Below are positions 61,101 through 64,000 of a DNA stretch of 64,000 nt, piece after piece (position 1 is the stretch's first letter; each line of letters opens with the position of its first letter). Made by a program: the position numbers and the translations under genes. The notes beneath the pieces were generated by a model that saw nothing but the letters and a program-made list of their open reading frames with translations, was not told the origin of the DNA and ran no database searches. This DNA is from Guillardia theta CCMP2712 (lineage: Eukaryota > Cryptophyceae > Pyrenomonadales > Geminigeraceae), in contig NW_005434654.1 in assembly GCF_000315625.1 (NCBI RefSeq), forward strand, positions 362,997 through 426,996. The letters are read 5' to 3'.

Positions 61101-62002
61101 CTCGCCACCGAAGATCCGACTGACGAGCTCCTGAGGAGGAAGCCGTACCCCCGTGATCAGGCTGTTCTTTCGCAGACGATGGTGCGAAACATGGTCTTGC
61201 ATGCCTCGTGGCAGCTGATTGTGCTCTCGTTCCTTATCTTCGGGATGGGAGATGTCTGCCGCGGCACCGGCTCTGTCTGCGAGGGAGAAATCCTGGTGGA
61301 TTACTTTGGAAACATCCGCAGCGGACGACCTGCGGCGTACGACTGGAACGGAGTGCCGGGTGCCTGCATCCCCATGTATAACTCCTCGGACCCCTCGACG
61401 TTCGATGCCAAGACCGGCAAGCCCCTCAGGCCTCACGACTTCTGCTCCGGCGCCCACCACGGTGTCAGCGACCACACGCAGCATTACACCATGGTGTTCA
61501 ACGTCTTCGTGCTGATGCAGATCTTCAACGAGATCAACTCCCGCAAGATCCACAACGAGCTCAACGTCTTTGACGGAGTGTTCCGCAACTCCTTCTTCCT
61601 CGTTATTGTCATCGGAACCCTCATCACTCAGGTACCCCCTCCACCCCTTTCCTCATCCGACTGCCTCTTCCCCCTCGTCCTCGTTCCCCCTGTCCTCCTA
61701 TCAGGTCGCTGATTCCTGATTCCTGTTGCAGTTTGCCCTGATCGAGGTGCCTGGGCTCAACGCCGCCTTCGGCTGCACTCACCTGACCCGGGATCAGTGG
61801 ATCGCCTGCCTTCTCTTGGGAGCCTCTGTGATCCCTCTCAACGTAAGCTCTCAGCCTCTCCCCTGCTCCTGCTCCTCGTCTCACACTCGTCCAGGTTCTG
61901 TTCCACATGGTACCAGTCTCCTGGTTCCCCGCTGGAGGCGGGGGCATGCCCGAGGACGACGAGGAGGAGGCTGAGGGAAAGCAGAAGTCCAAGGACGAAT
62001 AA
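58118..62002 (+). CDS. Plasma-membrane-type Ca2+-transporting P-ATPase (P2B)
   Basis: P2B pumps export Ca2+ at the cost of ATP through a phospho-aspartate. Spliced exons give a short N-terminus ([19 protein letters not shown]), [19 protein letters not shown] and [11 protein letters not shown] (a P2B hallmark). The actuator block follows with MLTGETV in place of the usual LTGES; then [20 protein letters not shown] (M4, PEGLP) and the phosphorylation site [18 protein letters not shown]. Further on come KGAAEIV in the nucleotide domain, [36 protein letters not shown] and [20 protein letters not shown] (M6). An extended loop between M7 and M8 is Cys-rich (about 61250-61460). The C-terminal tail is short and acidic ([16 protein letters not shown]), with no evident calmodulin-binding helix. 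At least 12 introns lie in the 5' half; a 1.45-kb exon covers most of the catalytic part. Confidence 0.96.
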
Positions 62003-62581
62003 GTGGAATCGCCTCGCACGCGATCATCCAGCGTACACGCGGGGACCTTGGCATGCGATGCCAGGCGGTGCCGGCGCTCAGAAGGTGCATGGTGCCGAAG
62101 GGGATTCGAGAAATCTTTGTGCACGGAAGTGGGAGAGATCGGGCAGTGCAACGGAATAGCCTTGAGTTAACAAAGGACACTTTGAATTCTACGTCCTCCA
62201 CGAGACAGACGGCGAGGGATAGTGCTCTCGCGGCGTTGAAGAGGAGAAGATAATCCGTAACTGATCTTGAATAGATTGATTAGACACGTACAGCTCGCCT
62301 CTTGCTCGTTTTCGGTCCTCGTTGGCCCCACGAGCGCTCGCGTTGTTGAGATGCGTCATAGTTTTCTCGTCTTCATCGCAGGTGTTGTGGAGGAGGTTGG
62401 AAGGAGAAACTAAATCAATTCATTGAGGAGTCATACCAAGTTTAGCAGAGAGGGGTGAAGCTGTTTCTGGAAACAATATCGAGAGCCTCTCCACCACGGA
62501 GGAGGACGAGGCGGCGAGGGCTTGTGGCTCGAGGAAAAGGACTTGGAGGAGGTCGCTCCTCAAACTATCATCTCAATCCTC
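62003..62581. other. Intergenic region between convergent genes
   Basis: About 580 nt after the Ca2+-ATPase stop, expected to include its 3' UTR. No supported gene; the antisense ORFs overlapping the pump's last exons are shadows. Confidence 0.5.
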
Positions 62582-62918
62582 TCATTTGTCTTTCCTGCTC
62601 CCTTTCCCACTCCCAACTTTCTTCTGCTCCCTCTTCTTCATCTTGTCTGCTGCAGCCCTCTCGTTGTCCTGGTACACTCGATATCCCTGCGTCAAGGCAA
62701 CAGGTAAGGACGATGAGCTCGGTAGAATTTGCCAGGAAAGAGCGCACGAGGACGAGCAAGAGTACGAGCAAGAGCAAGAGCAAGAGCAAGAGCAAGAGCA
62801 AGAGCAAGAGCACGAGCAAGAGCAAGAGCAAGAGCAGACGGACCTGATAGGCCAGGAAAAGGAAGATCAGAAAGATCAGGGCCATCACAGGGTACACAAC
62901 CGAGTCGGGAACCGACAT
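62582..62918 (-). CDS. Small single-TM protein, 59 residues, unrecognised
   Basis: Two exons, 62844-62918 and 62582-62686, join in phase 0 across an intron filled with CTTGCT repeats. The product starts MSVPDSVVYPVMALIFLIFL, so one N-terminal membrane helix with almost no lumenal part. A tyrosine-containing linker (AYQGYRVYQDNERAAADK) and a strongly basic tail (KKREQKKVGSGKGSRKDK) follow. The layout resembles tail-facing small ER or mitochondrial membrane proteins such as the SMIM group, but I recognise no family. Clean GT-AG ends and helix-then-basic logic support the call; transcript evidence is needed because it is short. Confidence 0.55.
62757..62835 (+). repeat. (GAGCAA)n hexanucleotide array
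   Basis: Thirteen or so AGAGCA units on the + strand, equal to CTTGCT in the transcript of the small-TM gene, filling its intron. Confidence 0.9.
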
Positions 62919-63389
62919 AGACAACTGTCCTGTTCAGCTTGCAAGTAAGTTCCCATGCAGACACCAGAGGTGAAGTATCCACAAAGACAACAACCACTTT
63001 CACGTCGTGTCACATAGCTTCGCCTTCTGCTCACTGGACCTCCGCTACTTTAGTGCTGGATCCTTTCTTTGTTCCGGCATGTCCTACGATTCGTACCCCA
63101 CCCAGTGTACCCTCCATTCTTGATCTCTTCAGATCGGATCTTTGATCATAACCTCTGATCTATCATTGTGCTTACGGCATTTTCCCGAACTATTATACCC
63201 CAAAACAATCTGTTCTCCTCTGGACCAAGAATCACACACTAATACAATATCCCTTCAATACTATCTTTAGTGTCTACCCATAACCTGGAATCTCATGTCC
63301 CGTTTGATCTCCTTTCTCCCCTACTCTTTATACTCCCTCAAATCGTTTTCGTCTACCACTTGCTCCACCTGCTCCACTTACACCTCCTG

Positions 63390-63451
63390 CACCTCCTGCC
63401 CCCCTTGCTCCTGCTCCTGCTCCTTCTCCTTCTCCTGCTCCTGCTCCTGCT

Positions 63452-63482
<31 letters not shown>

Positions 63483-63545
63483 ATCCTGCTCCTCTTACCC
63501 CTGCCCCATCTCCTGCTCCTGCTCCTGCTCCTGCTCCTCTTGTAT
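63390..63545 (+). repeat. (CTCCTG)n array, intergenic
   Basis: Hexamers CTGCTC with variants (CTCCTT, CTCTTA) in two blocks. Unlike the other arrays no flanking exon was identified, so it could mark an intron of a gene starting outside the window. Confidence 0.85.
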
Positions 63546-63659
63546 CCCCTCTCTCTCTCCTCTCTCTTCCTTCTCTCTCTCCTCACCTTCAACCTTGTCG
63601 AACTCGACCATGGCGGCCTCCTCGTGACTGTTCTTTCTAGTACAACGAACGTTATCACC

Positions 63660-64000
63660 GTTACAATGATGGCCCGGCGGCGGGCCGGGGGGCCGGCGGC
63701 GCCCCGGCGCCGGCCGGCAGCCGCGGCCGCTCACTGCAGTGCCCGGGCCGGCGCAGTGGCAGGCGGCTCTGAGCCTCAACACTGTGACAGGCTTCGGGGG
63801 CACTGGTGACCGTGCGTGATCGTGCCCGGTGAGCCGGCCCTACTAGTAGGTTGGCAGTGCTCGGACGCCGGTGACCCGGCGGCGGCGGCCGGACTCGGCC
63901 GGGGCCGCCCGGCCGCGGCCGGGGGCCGGGCGGCGGCCTCGGGCCGGGGACCGATGATCCGGGGCCCGGCACGGCACTGAAATCACGGAGCCCGGAGTCA
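63660..64000. repeat. GC-rich repeat block at the window end
   Basis: Very GC-rich DNA with GGCCGG, GCCCCGG and CGGCGGC words, running to the window edge. It contains ggactcggccggg (63891-63903), identical to 48381-48393. ORFs on both strands reflect composition only. Confidence 0.7.

Noticed and set aside
60657-61553. 298-codon minus ORF opposite the Ca2+-ATPase
   Set aside because: Exact antisense of the TGDGTND and membrane regions of the pump; no independent features.
63270-63809. 179-codon Leu-rich + strand ORF
   Set aside because: It translates CTCCTG repeats and the GC-rich block; no membrane-protein pattern beyond the repeat.

Overview
The window is nuclear DNA from an intron-rich unicellular eukaryote. 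Its GT-AG introns are mostly 45-200 nt and often filled with pyrimidine-rich microsatellites. Several proteins start with secretory-type leaders followed by transit-like segments (TraB protein, seryl-tRNA synthetase, TCTP), two of them with an Ala-Phe cleavage motif. That pattern, a Piezo channel, a ciliary CFAP418 homologue and plastid-type targeting together point to an alga with a complex red-type plastid. A cryptophyte such as Guillardia theta fits best, but this is inference and not a database match. Two runs of N (about 705 nt and exactly 100 nt) show it is a scaffold piece.

Layout. 1-5.7 kb: C-terminal half of a Piezo mechanosensitive channel (+). 5.9-8.0 kb: MATE transporter (-). 8.2-9.8 kb: TraB-domain protein with a three-part thylakoid-lumen leader (+). 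10.1-10.9 kb: CFAP418/C8orf37 homologue (-). 11.4-13.3 kb: two-TM protein of unknown function (+). 13.7-15.8 kb: heavily spliced SAC3/LENG8/Thp3-family gene (-) that ORF scanning misses. 16.3-17.6 kb: ribosomal protein uS12/RPS23 (+). 17.7-19.3 kb: leucine-rich-repeat protein (-). 19.5-20.05 kb: GC-rich repeat. 20.1-29.3 kb: four-domain voltage-gated cation channel with an unusual selectivity filter (+). 29.4-31.8 kb: F-box/LRR protein (-). 31.85-32.1 kb: AT-rich tract. 32.9-34.5 kb: coiled-coil U-box E3 ligase (+). 34.7-36.0 kb: giant Gln-rich ORF (-). 36.0-37.6 kb: DUF579-type membrane protein (-). 38.7-39.4 kb: TCTP with an N-terminal targeting leader (+). 39.6-40.6 kb: VDAC-like porin (-). 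40.9-41.5 kb: SWIM zinc-finger SWS1/ZSWIM7 (+). 41.8-43.2 kb: possible poorly resolved gene (-). 43.5-47.9 kb: Mediator subunit 1-like protein (+). 48.5-53.7 kb: bacterial-type seryl-tRNA synthetase with organelle leader (+), interrupted by a kinase fragment and a gap. 53.9-55.8 kb: SLC35E3-like nucleotide-sugar transporter (-). 55.9-57.3 kb: GC-rich and CCCCTACC-type intergenic DNA. 58.1-62.0 kb: plasma-membrane-type Ca2+ P-ATPase (+). 62.6-62.9 kb: 59-residue single-TM protein (-). 63.4-64 kb: microsatellite and GC-rich repeat.

There is no operon logic. Neighbours almost always lie on opposite strands (19 of 21 adjacent pairs), so regulation probably works through short shared divergent promoters. 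A loose theme is ion handling and membrane sensing (Piezo, four-domain channel, Ca2+ pump, VDAC), beside organelle targeting and basic RNA/protein machinery.
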